In this document: in pieces, positions 33,657-41,454 of the stretch
Position numbering within the stretch: the stretch's first letter is position 1
Layout of the letters: each line of letters opens with the position of its first letter
Assembly (NCBI RefSeq): GCF_024494565.1
Contig: NZ_JANHDN010000008.1
Location: 131,182-195,181 of the forward strand
Length of the DNA stretch: 64,000 bases
Origin: Halorubrum rutilum
GTDB taxonomy: Archaea > Halobacteriota > Halobacteria > Halobacteriales > Haloferacaceae
Direction: 5' to 3'
Translations under genes and position numbers: made by a program
Notes under the pieces: model-generated
The model's database searches: none
What the model was told of the DNA's origin: nothing
Seen by the model: the letters and a program-made list of their open reading frames with translations, nothing else

Positions 33657-35711
33657 GTGTCACAGCAGTTGGCCGAGGTCGAGACGCTGTTCCTCCACGA
33701 GGCGCGGAGCGACTACACCGTGGTCGCGAACCGAGACGGGAAGCGGGTGCTCCGCGGGCGGCTCGAACTCAAGGAGACCTCCGCGGGCCCGCGCCCGGGG
33801 AAGTTCCGGGTGATCCGCGACGGCGAGGACCACCCCCGCCAGCCGGACGAGTTCGTCGACCTCGCCCGCGCGGCCGAGCGGATCCGCATCTCGGAGCAGA
33901 CCTCGCCGGAGAACCGGACGCGGCTGCAGGCGATGCTCGACGGCTACCAGCTGGAGGCGACGGCGGTCCGGACCTGCCGGCGCTGCGCGAACGACGGGCG
34001 GTACGGCCCGATCACGAGCGAGAGCGCGGTCGAGCACAACGACGAGCTGATCTGCCGCGACTGCGCCCGCAGGGAGCTGGAGCGGGAGCTCTCGTACAAG
34101 GGGGAGTTCACGGGCGCCGCCGAGGAGCGCCTCGAAGAGCTGCTGTACGAGTCCGGCGACCTCGACCGGATCGTCAACCTCCTGCAGGGCGGGCTCGACC
34201 CCGACCTCACCAAGTACGACGAGGTCTCCGCCAACGTCGACGACGTGAGCCCCGTCCGGACCGAGGACCTCGACCTGCATCCGGACCTCTCCGCCCACCT
34301 CCAGGGGCGCTTCGAGGAGCTACTTCCGGTCCAGAGCCTCTCCGTGCGGAACGGCCTCCTGGAGGGCGACGACCAGCTCGTCGTGAGCGCGACGGCGACG
34401 GGGAAGACGCTCGTCGGCGAGCTGACCGGGATCGACCGGGCGCTGAAGGGGGAGGGGAAGCTCCTCTTCCTCGTGCCCCTGGTCGCGCTCGCCAACCAGA
34501 AGCACGAGGACTTCGAGGACCGCTACGGCGACCTCCTGAACGTCTCGATCCGGGTCGGCTCCTCGCGGGTGAACGACGACGGCAACCGTTTCGACCCGAA
34601 CGCCGACGTGATCGTCGGGACCTACGAGGGGATCGACCACGCGCTCCGGACCGGGAAGGACCTCGGCGACGTCGGCACCGTCGTCATCGACGAGGTCCAC
34701 ACCCTGAAGGAGGGCGAGCGGGGCCACCGGCTCGACGGGCTCATCTCGCGGCTGAAGTACTACAGCGAGGATCGGATGGAGACGCACGAGGGGTACGGCG
34801 GCACGCAGTTCGTCTACCTCTCCGCGACCGTCGGAAACCCGGAGTGGCTCGCCAAGAAGCTCCGGGCGACCCTCATCGAGTACGAGGAGCGGCCCGTCCC
34901 CATCGAGCGCCACGTCACCTTCGCAGACAGTCGGGAAAAGGCCGACATCGCCGACAAGCTCGTGAAGCGGGAGTTCGACACGAAGTCGTCGAAGGGGTAC
35001 CGCGGCCAGACGATCGTCTTCACGAACTCCCGGCGGCGCTGCCACGAGATCAGCCGAAAACTGAGATACGACTCCGCGCCGTACCACGCCGGCCTCGACT
35101 ACAAGCGCCGGAAGAAAGTCGAGCGCCAGTTCGGGAACCAGGACCTCTCCGCGGTCGTCACCACCGCGGCGCTCGCGGCCGGCGTCGACTTCCCCGCCTC
35201 GCAGGTGATCTTCGACTCGCTGGCGATGGGGATCGAGTGGCTCTCGGTCCAGGAGTTCTCGCAGATGCTCGGCCGCGCCGGGCGGCCCGACTACCACGAC
35301 CGCGGGCGCGTCTACCTCCTCGTCGAGCCCGACGGCGTCTACCACAACTCCATGGACCGCACCGAGGACGAGGTCGCGTTCACCCTGCTCAAGGGGGAGA
35401 TGGAGGACGTCGCGACCCACTACGACGAGGCGGCCGCCGTCGAGGAGACGCTGGCGAACGTCGTCGTCGCCGGCAAGAAGGCCAAGCGGCTCAACGACCG
35501 GATGATCGGCGAGGTGCCGACGAAGCACGCGGTCGGGAAGCTGCTGGAGTGGGAGTTCATCGACGGCTTCGAGCCGACGCCGCTGGGCCGCGGGGTCACG
35601 CGGCACTTCCTCGCGCCCGACGAGGCGTTCTTCGTCCTCGACGCGGTCCGGAAGGGGACGGACCCGTACCAGATCGTCGCCGACCTCGAACTGCGCGACG
35701 ACGAGGAGTGA
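33657..35711 (+). CDS. Ski2-like DEAD/DEAH-box helicase with zinc-binding insert
   Basis: A 684-residue superfamily-2 helicase. An N-terminal region contains a zinc site (CRRCANDGRYG ... CRDCARRELE, about residues 104-135). The RecA-like domains carry Walker A ATATGKT, Walker B VIDEVHT, SAT motif LSATVGN, and QMLGRAGRP (motif VI). A winged-helix and ratchet-like C-terminal region follows (GEVPTKHAVGKLLEWEF). The substrate may be RNA or DNA. It starts with GTG. It resembles haloarchaeal helicases distinct from Hel308; the zinc insert is the distinguishing feature. Confidence 0.88.
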   Translation: MSQQLAEVETLFLHEARSDYTVVANRDGKRVLRGRLELKETSAGPRPGKFRVIRDGEDHPRQPDEFVDLARAAERIRISEQTSPENRTRLQAMLDGYQLEATAVRTCRRCANDGRYGPITSESAVEHNDELICRDCARRELERELSYKGEFTGAAEERLEELLYESGDLDRIVNLLQGGLDPDLTKYDEVSANVDDVSPVRTEDLDLHPDLSAHLQGRFEELLPVQSLSVRNGLLEGDDQLVVSATATGKTLVGELTGIDRALKGEGKLLFLVPLVALANQKHEDFEDRYGDLLNVSIRVGSSRVNDDGNRFDPNADVIVGTYEGIDHALRTGKDLGDVGTVVIDEVHTLKEGERGHRLDGLISRLKYYSEDRMETHEGYGGTQFVYLSATVGNPEWLAKKLRATLIEYEERPVPIERHVTFADSREKADIADKLVKREFDTKSSKGYRGQTIVFTNSRRRCHEISRKLRYDSAPYHAGLDYKRRKKVERQFGNQDLSAVVTTAALAAGVDFPASQVIFDSLAMGIEWLSVQEFSQMLGRAGRPDYHDRGRVYLLVEPDGVYHNSMDRTEDEVAFTLLKGEMEDVATHYDEAAAVEETLANVVVAGKKAKRLNDRMIGEVPTKHAVGKLLEWEFIDGFEPTPLGRGVTRHFLAPDEAFFVLDAVRKGTDPYQIVADLELRDDEE

Positions 35712-35800
35712 GGGGAGGCCGTCGCGGGGGCGGCCGAGTTGGGTTCGGAGCGCCGCCGCAACGAAACGCTTTACCGGCCGATACGGGTACGTATGGACGC

Positions 35801-35871
35801 GGGACCGTGGGTTAGTGGTATACTCCGGGCCTTGGGTGCCCGTGACCCCGGTTCGAATCCGGGCGGTCCCA
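35801..35871 (+). tRNA. tRNA-Pro (UGG)
   Basis: The full cloverleaf is visible. Acceptor GGGACCG pairs with CGGTCCC. The anticodon arm has 5-bp arms (CGGGC and GCCCG) around the loop CTTGGGT, with anticodon TGG. The T-arm CCCGG-TTCGAAT-CCGGG follows. The discriminator is A at 35871. CCA is not encoded. There is no intron. A box A-like CTTTACC lies at about 35769-35775. Confidence 0.93.
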
Positions 35872-35925
35872 CTTTCGCGGCGCGAGCAGCAGGTGCCCCG
35901 GGTGGCGTTCGAAACGAGGCGGCGA

Positions 35926-35947
35926 GAGCGGGATCGCTCTCGATCCG
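35926..35947 (+). terminator. Strong hairpin between the two tRNA genes
   Basis: CGAGAGCG and CGCTCTCG form a perfect 8-bp stem around a GGAT loop, within a further imperfect palindrome of GGCGG/CCGCC type. A T-rich CCTTTTG follows at about 35966-35972 and probably belongs to the tRNA-Phe promoter. Terminator or processing role inferred from position. Confidence 0.35.
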
Positions 35948-36000
35948 CCTGCCGCCTTTCGAAATCCTTTTGTCTCGATTCGGCGTTGGTTCGAGTGCGA

Positions 36001-36074
36001 GCCGCCTTAGCTCAGACTGGGAGAGCACTCGACTGAAGATCGAGCTGTCCCCCGTTCAAATCGGGGAGGCGGCA
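36001..36074 (+). tRNA. tRNA-Phe (GAA)
   Basis: Acceptor GCCGCCT pairs with AGGCGGC. The anticodon arm CTCGA-CTGAAGA-TCGAG gives anticodon GAA. The T-arm is CCCCG-TTCAAAT-CGGGG and the discriminator is A. CCA is not encoded. Its 3' 21 nt recur twice downstream (see the repeat entries). Confidence 0.95.
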
Positions 36075-36123
36075 TATTCTGAATCCGCGAGCGACAGCGA
36101 GCGGATGAAGAAACGACACCGAG

Positions 36124-36192
36124 CCGATTTGAGCACGGAAGTCGCAGCGCGCGAACGGAGAGAGTGCGACCGTCTTCCGGAGTTCAAATCGG
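36124..36192 (+). repeat. Hairpin unit ending in the second tRNA-Phe 3' copy
   Basis: CCGATTTGA (36124-36132) is the exact reverse complement of TCAAATCGG (36184-36192) in the repeat. Nested inside are CGGAAG/CTTCCG (36136-36141 and 36174-36179) and GTCGCA/TGCGAC (36141-36146 and 36165-36170). Together they form a long interrupted stem. Confidence 0.65.
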
Positions 36193-36241
36193 GGAGGCGG
36201 CATTTTCCTGCGACCAACGGGAGCAGTGAAAATGCTCCTGA

Positions 36242-36311
36242 CCCGATTTGTGCAGACGAGTCGCGAGCCCGAGCGGGGCGAGGGCGAGCGTCTCGGCGAG
36301 TTCAAATCGGG
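36242..36311 (+). repeat. Hairpin unit ending in the third tRNA-Phe 3' copy
   Basis: CCCGATTTG (36242-36250) pairs with CAAATCGGG (36303-36311). AGACG/CGTCT (36254-36258 and 36289-36293) nests inside. The outer arms match the preceding unit while the middle sequences differ, so the fold is kept. A further small hairpin (GGAGCA/TGCTCC at 36220-36225 and 36233-36238) sits between the two units. Confidence 0.6.
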
Positions 36312-36404
36312 GAGGCGGCATATTCCGAATCCGCGAGCGTAGCGAGCGGCGAGAGCTTCGAAGCCGGGCGAATACTCATTAGCCGCCCGTCGTTACCTAC
36401 GCGA

Positions 36405-36935
36405 ATGAGCGACGAGACGGAGTCCGACGCCGACTCGGCCGGCCCGCTCGCGCGGCGAAAGCGCTCGCTCCGCCGCGTGATGGGCGCGGTCTACGTGGTC
36501 GCGGGCGTGAGCCACTTCCTCGCGCCGGAGTCGTTCGCGCGGGCGGTTCCGCCCGAGTTCCCGCGGCCGCGGGCGCTCGTCTACCTCTCGGGGGTCGCCG
36601 AGGTGCTCCTCGGACTCGGGATGCAGTTCGACCGCACGCGACGCGCGTCGGCGTGGGGGATCGTGGCGCTGCTGGTCGCCGTCTTTCCGGCGAACGTCTA
36701 CATGGCGACCGACGACGTCGCGGCCGAGTTCGTTCCCAGCCGATTCGCGGAGGTCGCCCGCGCGGCGGCGTGGGCGCGGCTTCCGCTTCAGGCCATGCTA
36801 GTGCTGTGGGCGTGGTGGCATTCGCTTCCGGATCCGGGAGCCGGAGACGGTGTCGACGGCGACGTAGGACCCGGAGCGGAAACGGGGACCAAGACGGCGG
36901 CGAGGACCGGGACGGAGACGAGGACGGCGGGCTAG
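36405..36935 (+). CDS. DoxX-family membrane protein
   Basis: A 176-residue protein with four membrane segments (about 24-42, 58-76, 83-103 and 122-140). It fits the DoxX-like family (VMGAVYVVAGVSHFLAPESFARAVP, VYLSGVAEVLLGLGM, NVYMATDD). Members may be subunits of quinone oxidoreductases or membrane enzymes; role here unknown. The tail is Gly/Thr-rich. It overlaps the convergent zinc-ribbon gene by four bases at the stops. A box A-like AATACT lies about 30 nt upstream. Confidence 0.82.
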   Translation: MSDETESDADSAGPLARRKRSLRRVMGAVYVVAGVSHFLAPESFARAVPPEFPRPRALVYLSGVAEVLLGLGMQFDRTRRASAWGIVALLVAVFPANVYMATDDVAAEFVPSRFAEVARAAAWARLPLQAMLVLWAWWHSLPDPGAGDGVDGDVGPGAETGTKTAARTGTETRTAG

Positions 36936-37267
36936 GTGGCGGGACCGAGCGGCGCCGCACAGCGGCGGCAGTAGTCGAAGCCGGACTCGTTGTCCGCCCC
37001 GCACTGCGGGCACGTCGCGGTGGGGGCGTCCGGGTCGCCCGAGTCGCTCGGATCGGTCGTCCTCCCGTACTCGTCTTCGGGGCCGGCCGGGGGTCCCGGG
37101 TCGTACTCCTCGTCTTCCGGGTACGTCTCCGCCTCCCCGGCGCGGCGGCGCCGGCGGAGGTCGCGTCCCTCGCGGACGATGCCGCGCAGCACGTGGAGTC
37201 CGGCCCCCAGCGCGACGAACAGCAGTACCCCCGTGACGGCGAGGTAGATCGAACTGGCGTCGACCAT
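36932..37267 (-). CDS. Membrane-anchored zinc-ribbon protein
   Basis: A 111-residue protein with one N-terminal membrane segment (about 7-29), a basic stop-transfer stretch (RRRRRR), an acidic linker, and a C-terminal zinc ribbon with CPQCG at 86-90 and CRRC at 100-103. Function unknown; such proteins often dock partners at the membrane. A box A (ACCTAAGCC on the minus strand at about 37285-37293) supports the ATG at 37265-37267. Confidence 0.75.
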   Translation of the reverse strand: MVDASSIYLAVTGVLLFVALGAGLHVLRGIVREGRDLRRRRRAGEAETYPEDEEYDPGPPAGPEDEYGRTTDPSDSGDPDAPTATCPQCGADNESGFDYCRRCAAPLGPAT

Positions 37268-37385
37268 GCGAACCCTACGGACCGGAGGCTTAGGTATTGT
37301 GGGGTGATCGCACGGGACGCGGTCGGGGCGCCCGCGGGACCCGCGCGGAGCGACGCTTATGTTCGTCCGCTGCGATCGGCCCGTC

Positions 37386-37898
37386 GTGTTCAGGTCCCTT
37401 CGCGAGAACGGCCCGGCGCTGCTCGTCCCGGCCGCCTGGATCGTCGCCGCCGCGACGGTCCTCGGCGTCGTCTCGACGCGCGCCCTGCTCGTCGCGCACG
37501 TCGTCATGAGCGCCCTGCTCGTCGCGTTCGTCGCCGCCTCGTGGCGCGACATGGCGACCGGCGTGCTCCGCGCGTGGAAGGTCGTCATCGTGGCGGGGAC
37601 GCCCGTGACGCTCGCGGGCGTCGGGGGGTTCCTCGCGCTCGGCGCCCCCGCGATCCCGCCGGATGCCCTGCTCGCGGCCTCGCTGTACGGCTGGGCGCTC
37701 CTCCCCGCGGCCGGCTTCGCGTACACCGGGCGGCGCGTCGAGGCGGGCGCACGGATCTACGACGTCGGCGTCGCCTGCTGCGTCGCCGGCGCGGTCGGCG
37801 TCGCGCTGGCGCCCTCGGCGACGTGGACCGCGGTCGCGCTCGCGGTCGTCGGCGTCGGCCAGACGGCCGGCATCCTGGACGCCGCGCTCCGGTACTGA
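37386..37898 (+). CDS. Multi-span hypothetical membrane protein
   Basis: A 170-residue protein with about five membrane segments and a short N-terminal arm (FRSLRENGPALLVPAAWIV). No named family is recognised. I chose the GTG at 37386 over the ATG at 37359 because the latter lies inside a CTTATG box A (37356-37361), and the GTG follows at about 27-30 nt, as in the neighbouring leaderless genes. Confidence 0.65.
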   Translation: MFRSLRENGPALLVPAAWIVAAATVLGVVSTRALLVAHVVMSALLVAFVAASWRDMATGVLRAWKVVIVAGTPVTLAGVGGFLALGAPAIPPDALLAASLYGWALLPAAGFAYTGRRVEAGARIYDVGVACCVAGAVGVALAPSATWTAVALAVVGVGQTAGILDAALRY

Positions 37899-38074
37899 CG
37901 CGCGGGCCCGCGAGCGCGGAACCGACGGAACGGTCGGTGTGAGCCGCCGGGAGCGGGCGGACGGTCACCGATCGACCCGATAACCGCCCACAACGAGAAC
38001 GATCGGTCGCCGTCCGCCGTGGTAACTGTACACTCGCAATCCTTATCCCCCGACGGGGCGTCCGTTGGGATGCA

Positions 38075-38269
38075 ATGGCGACCGGAAAGGTTGATTTCTT
38101 CAACGACACTGGCGGCTACGGATTTATCGAGACTGACGACGCTGACGACGACGTGTTCTTCCACATGGAAGACGTCGAAGGGCCGGACCTCGAAGAGGGC
38201 CAGGAGCTCGAGTTCGACATCGAGTCCTCGCCCAAGGGGCCCCGCGCGTCCAACGTCGTTCGGCAGTAA
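38075..38269 (+). CDS. cspA: Cold-shock domain protein (CspA type)
   Basis: A 64-residue OB-fold nucleic-acid chaperone. RNP1-like GGYGFIET at residues 13-20 and RNP2-like VFFHMED at 27-33 match the cold-shock family. The sequence is strongly acidic, as in halophiles. Likely binds single-stranded RNA. The box A CTTATCC at about 38042-38048 lies some 30 nt upstream. Confidence 0.95.
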   Translation: MATGKVDFFNDTGGYGFIETDDADDDVFFHMEDVEGPDLEEGQELEFDIESSPKGPRASNVVRQ

Positions 38270-38404
38270 GCCGATCCGATACGGTGGGTCGGTCCGGCTG
38301 ACGCCGAACGCGACTCTGACACGCGACAACGAGACTTCTGCCCGCCCCCGGACTCACGTCCGACGCGGGTTCTTATCACGACACCGAGCGTCGCTGCCGC
38401 CGAT

Positions 38405-38465
38405 CGGTCACGGTCCGCGACGGGCGGTCCGGTCCGTGACGGGCAGTCCGATCCGTGACGGCCGG
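38405..38465. repeat. About 20-nt GC-rich tandem repeat (three units)
   Basis: The unit GGTCCGTGACGGGCRGTCC occurs about three times with a few changes. It lies in the 273-nt gap between cspA and the ferredoxin gene, on the 3' side of both. The remainder of the gap has a possible box A (GGTTCTTATC at about 38368-38377) with no gene behind it. Confidence 0.45.
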
Positions 38466-38542
38466 GCGACGGCGCGACGACGACGACCGACGGGTCCGGA
38501 CGCGCGTCGGTCGAGAAGAGAAGAGCGGCCGCGACGGCCGGC

Positions 38543-38857
38543 TCAGATGTGCTGCCCGAAGAGCCCGTCTCCCTTCGTCACCTCGACGTCGCCCTCGACC
38601 CTCGTCTGACAGGCGAGGCGGACGTCGTGGCTCGGGTGGTGCGGCGGGAACCAGAGGCGGAGCGTCTCCTTCTTGCTCGGCTCGCTCACCTCGCCGTCGA
38701 CCTGGACCGCACAGGAGCCGCACGACCCCGCGCCCCGGCAGTTGAGCTGCTTCATCTTGCCGTTGTACACGGAGAGGCCGGCCTCCGCGAGGACGTCGCG
38801 TAACACGGCGCCCTCCTCGCACTCGATCTCCTCGCCCCGGTAGGATACGGTTGGCAT
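38543..38857 (-). CDS. 2Fe-2S ferredoxin-like protein
   Basis: A 104-residue plant-type [2Fe-2S] ferredoxin fold. Cysteines are in NCRGAGSCGSCAVQVDG (C-x5-C-x2-C) with the fourth in RLACQTRVEGD. It probably shuttles electrons in the cytoplasm; partner unknown. The ATG giving MPTVSYRGEEIECEEG is preferred over one ten codons upstream because it matches the family start. The C-terminus is short. Confidence 0.88.
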   Translation of the reverse strand: MPTVSYRGEEIECEEGAVLRDVLAEAGLSVYNGKMKQLNCRGAGSCGSCAVQVDGEVSEPSKKETLRLWFPPHHPSHDVRLACQTRVEGDVEVTKGDGLFGQHI

Positions 38858-39055
38858 GTCGGTGAGAGGTACAGGGCCGATCCACAAAGAGGCTGTGTCC
38901 GCGGCGCGGGCCGACCGGGGCCGAGCGTGTCGGGGGGAACCGGGAGCGTCGCCGTCGCTCGGCGCGTCGGCCGCGTCGTCCCCGAAACGGTCGTGTGCCA
39001 GGCGTCAGACGCCGGACGGGGCGTTTTTTACCTTCGGCACCGCAGACCTGACGTA

Positions 39056-40225
39056 ATGGGACTCAGGTGTCTGCTCGGGCACGACTTCAGCGAGCCCGAA
39101 CTACGGCGCGAGCGCGAGGAGGACGGGAACGAGGTCGTCACGACCGTCACCGAGGTGAAGACCTGCGCTCGCTGCGGTGAGACGCAGGTCGTGAGCGAGA
39201 ACACTGAGGTCACGACGATGGCGCAGCTGGCCGACGAGGCCGCCGCGGGCGCCGAGGCGGCGGGGCCCGAGTCGCCGGGCGCGGGGCCGGACGGCGACGG
39301 CGACGACCGCACCGCGACCGACGACGTCGGACCCGACGCCCCGTCGACGGGCGCCGGAACGGCGGACGCCGGATCGACGGATACCGGATCGACGGACCCG
39401 GAGGCCGTCGCGGCGTCGGCGGACGCGGGCGCCGACGCGGACGCCGACGACGCCGTGATCATCGACGACGAGCCCGCGGCACCGGCCGGCGACGGGACCG
39501 GAGGCGAGGTCGCGAGCGGCGGGCCCGCGGGCGCGGCCGGCGGGGACGGCGCCGCGGCGGACGAGACGGGCGACGGGACCGCACCGGACGGGGACGAGGG
39601 CGCGGAGGTCCTCGAATCCGAGGCGGCGGAGGACGCGGGGTCGCTCGGGGGCGGCGAGGAGTACGCGGAGTACCCCGAGGTCGAGACCGCGGAGTCGCCG
39701 GCGACCGACGAGGGCGACGCGGCGGCGGACGACGGCGTGATCCTCGACGAGGAGGCCGAGGCGGCGACCGACCGCGAGCGCGGGGCGTGGCCCGAGGTCG
39801 ACGAGGCGGACGGCTCGGAGGCGACGACCCCGTGGCCCGAGCAGCGCGGCGAGGACGAGGGGTTCAGCGCGGAGGTCGGCGAGGGCGGCGCCGGCGACGT
39901 CGAGTTCGGCGGCGGCCTCACTCCGGAGGCGGCCGAGCCGGCGGCGGACGACGGGGACGCGGAGTACGTCGAGGCGCCGGACCGGGACGCCGACGAGGTC
40001 GACGGGACCGTCGAATCGCGGGACGACACGGCGGAGTCGGCCGACGTGGGGACGGAGATCACCCGCGCCGAGAGCCCCGACCTCTCGACGTCGACCGCGG
40101 AGGCGACGACGGAGTACCACTGCCCCGAGTGCGGAATGAGCCGGGACGCCGACGGCAACTCCATGCGCGCGGGCGACATCTGTCCCGAGTGCAAGCGCGG
40201 GTACGTCACGGAACGCCCGGTCTGA
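39056..40225 (+). CDS. DUF7093 protein: two zinc ribbons joined by a long acidic linker
   Basis: A 389-residue haloarchaeal protein. The N-terminus MGLRCLLGHDFSEPELRRE, with CARCGETQVVSE at about residues 36-47, marks the DUF7093 family. Residues 60-340 are an Ala/Asp/Glu/Gly-rich disordered region. The C-terminus has another zinc ribbon, CPECGMSRDADGNSM ... CPECKRGYVTE. Two zinc modules at the ends of a flexible linker suggest a tethering role, but this is inference. A box A (TTTTTTACC at 39025-39033) precedes the ATG. Confidence 0.82.
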   Translation: MGLRCLLGHDFSEPELRREREEDGNEVVTTVTEVKTCARCGETQVVSENTEVTTMAQLADEAAAGAEAAGPESPGAGPDGDGDDRTATDDVGPDAPSTGAGTADAGSTDTGSTDPEAVAASADAGADADADDAVIIDDEPAAPAGDGTGGEVASGGPAGAAGGDGAAADETGDGTAPDGDEGAEVLESEAAEDAGSLGGGEEYAEYPEVETAESPATDEGDAAADDGVILDEEAEAATDRERGAWPEVDEADGSEATTPWPEQRGEDEGFSAEVGEGGAGDVEFGGGLTPEAAEPAADDGDAEYVEAPDRDADEVDGTVESRDDTAESADVGTEITRAESPDLSTSTAEATTEYHCPECGMSRDADGNSMRAGDICPECKRGYVTERPV

Positions 40226-40274
40226 TCGGTCGAGGGGGTCGCTCAGCCGGCTGGAGACCCCGTGACGAAACTGG

Positions 40275-40280
40275 TTTACG
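40275..40280 (+). promoter_or_regulatory. Box A of the DUF5611 gene
   Basis: TTTACG starts 29 nt before the ATG at 40304, supporting this start over the longer frame beginning at 40262. Confidence 0.55.
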
Positions 40281-40303
40281 CCCCCCTGTCGAACGGTCGC
40301 GGC

Positions 40304-40687
40304 ATGAAGGAGTACAAGATGCGCCGCGGCGAGCATCTGGACGATCGCATGCCCGACCTGAAGGGCTCTATCGAGGAGTACTTCGGCGAGGTCTCCGGGA
40401 CCGAGGAGTGGCAGGGCCACGAGCTGTACGTCGTCGAGGACCCCGACAACCCCGTCTTCGAGCGCATCGTGGCGGGCGCCGCGGAGTACGGCAGCAAGAA
40501 GGACAAGCTCGCGGTCCACTTCGAGGAGCGTCCCGCCGAGGACGTCATCGCCGAGGGGAACGCCGACGCCGCCGCCGACGCCGTCGACGCGAAGAACGAG
40601 TTCCTCCTGGAGGCGACCGGGCGCGACGCGAAGTCCCGTCGCGACTCACTGAAGCGCGAGGTCGAGGACGACGCGCCCGACTACTGA
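40304..40687 (+). CDS. DUF5611 family protein
   Basis: A 127-residue conserved haloarchaeal protein opening MKEYKMRRGEHLDDRMPDLK. It contains HELYVVEDPDNPVFERIVAG, KKDKLAVHFEERPAEDVI and DAVDAKNEFLLEATGRDAKSRRDS. The strong conservation suggests a core role, but none is established. The start is set by box A spacing. It converges with the phosphatase gene. Confidence 0.85.
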   Translation: MKEYKMRRGEHLDDRMPDLKGSIEEYFGEVSGTEEWQGHELYVVEDPDNPVFERIVAGAAEYGSKKDKLAVHFEERPAEDVIAEGNADAAADAVDAKNEFLLEATGRDAKSRRDSLKREVEDDAPDY

Positions 40688-40745
40688 GCCGGACACCGGC
40701 CGTCGACCGCGACGCCGCCCGCCGAACCGCCGCCGCCCGCCGACG

Positions 40746-41339
40746 CTACTTGTACGACCGGTCGTTCGCGCGGACGACCGCGCCGCCCCCGTCGACCTCG
40801 GTCACCGAACAGTTGTCCGCCGAGAGCTCCGTGAGCGACCGGACGACCGGGAGGTCGCGGCGCTCGCCGACGACGAGCCGGATCGGGTTCACGTGCGTGA
40901 CGGCGACGACGGTCCCCTCGCGGGCCCGGAGGTCGGCGGCCGCGTCGAGGACGCGGTCGCGGACGGCGAGCCAGCTCTCCCCGCTCTCGGGGGCGCGCTC
41001 GGCCGCCGCCCGCCCGCTCTCCAGCAGGTCGAAGTCGGGGAAGCGCTCGAAGAAGTCGCCCGACGGGAGCCCCTGAAAGACGCCGAAGTCGCGCTCGCGG
41101 AGCCGGGGATCAGTCTCGAGCTCGACCCCGGCCGCCGCGGCGATCGGCTCGGCGGTCTCGACGGTCCGCGCGAGGTCGGAGGCGACGACCGCGTCGATCG
41201 CGTGACGGCCCGCGAGGTCGTCGGCGACCGCTTCGGCCTCCTCCCGTCCACGGTCGGAGAGCCCGACCGGCGCCCACCCCTGGATCCGGGCCGCCTCGTT
41301 CCACTCGGTCGTCCCGTGTCTGACGAACAGCGTGCTCAC
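40746..41339 (-). CDS. Histidine phosphatase family protein
   Basis: A 197-residue enzyme of the phosphoglycerate-mutase-like histidine phosphatase superfamily. The phospho-accepting His is in LFVRHGTTEWNE (RHG), and SDLARTVETAEPIA, LRERDFGVFQG and VAVTHVNPIR give the other catalytic residues. The substrate is unknown; relatives dephosphorylate sugars or nucleotides. It lies divergent to the possible kinase-fold protein at 41455. Confidence 0.92.
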   Translation of the reverse strand: MSTLFVRHGTTEWNEAARIQGWAPVGLSDRGREEAEAVADDLAGRHAIDAVVASDLARTVETAEPIAAAAGVELETDPRLRERDFGVFQGLPSGDFFERFPDFDLLESGRAAAERAPESGESWLAVRDRVLDAAADLRAREGTVVAVTHVNPIRLVVGERRDLPVVRSLTELSADNCSVTEVDGGGAVVRANDRSYK

Positions 41340-41454
41340 GGTCGAGCCTCGGGAGCGGGCGGCAAGGAGGTTTCGCCGGGTCGGAGGCGACGGGAGGCGG
41401 AGACGGCTTCGGTCGACGACAGGCTATTGACGGCCGGCCCGGTAGGGGAACCGA

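Larger units (their letters stand above)
36054..36320 (+). repeat. Three direct copies of the tRNA-Phe 3' end (att-like)
   Basis: The 21-nt sequence GTTCAAATCGGGGAGGCGGCA is present at 36054-36074 (inside the tRNA), 36182-36202 and 36300-36320, spaced 128 and 118 nt. Copies 1 and 3 are also followed by almost the same flank (TATTCYGAATCCGCGAGCG..AGCGAGCGG). Copies of a tRNA 3' end are the usual scar of tRNA-targeting integrases, but no integrase or cargo lies between them. Confidence 0.85.

Noticed and set aside
35926..36000. tRNA intron or extra tRNA between tRNA-Pro and tRNA-Phe
   Set aside because: The sequence forms only a simple palindrome and a promoter-like T-rich patch.
36120..36320. 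Additional tRNA or tRNA-like genes after tRNA-Phe
   Set aside because: Only the last 21 nt match; no acceptor 5' strand, D-arm or anticodon arm can be formed.
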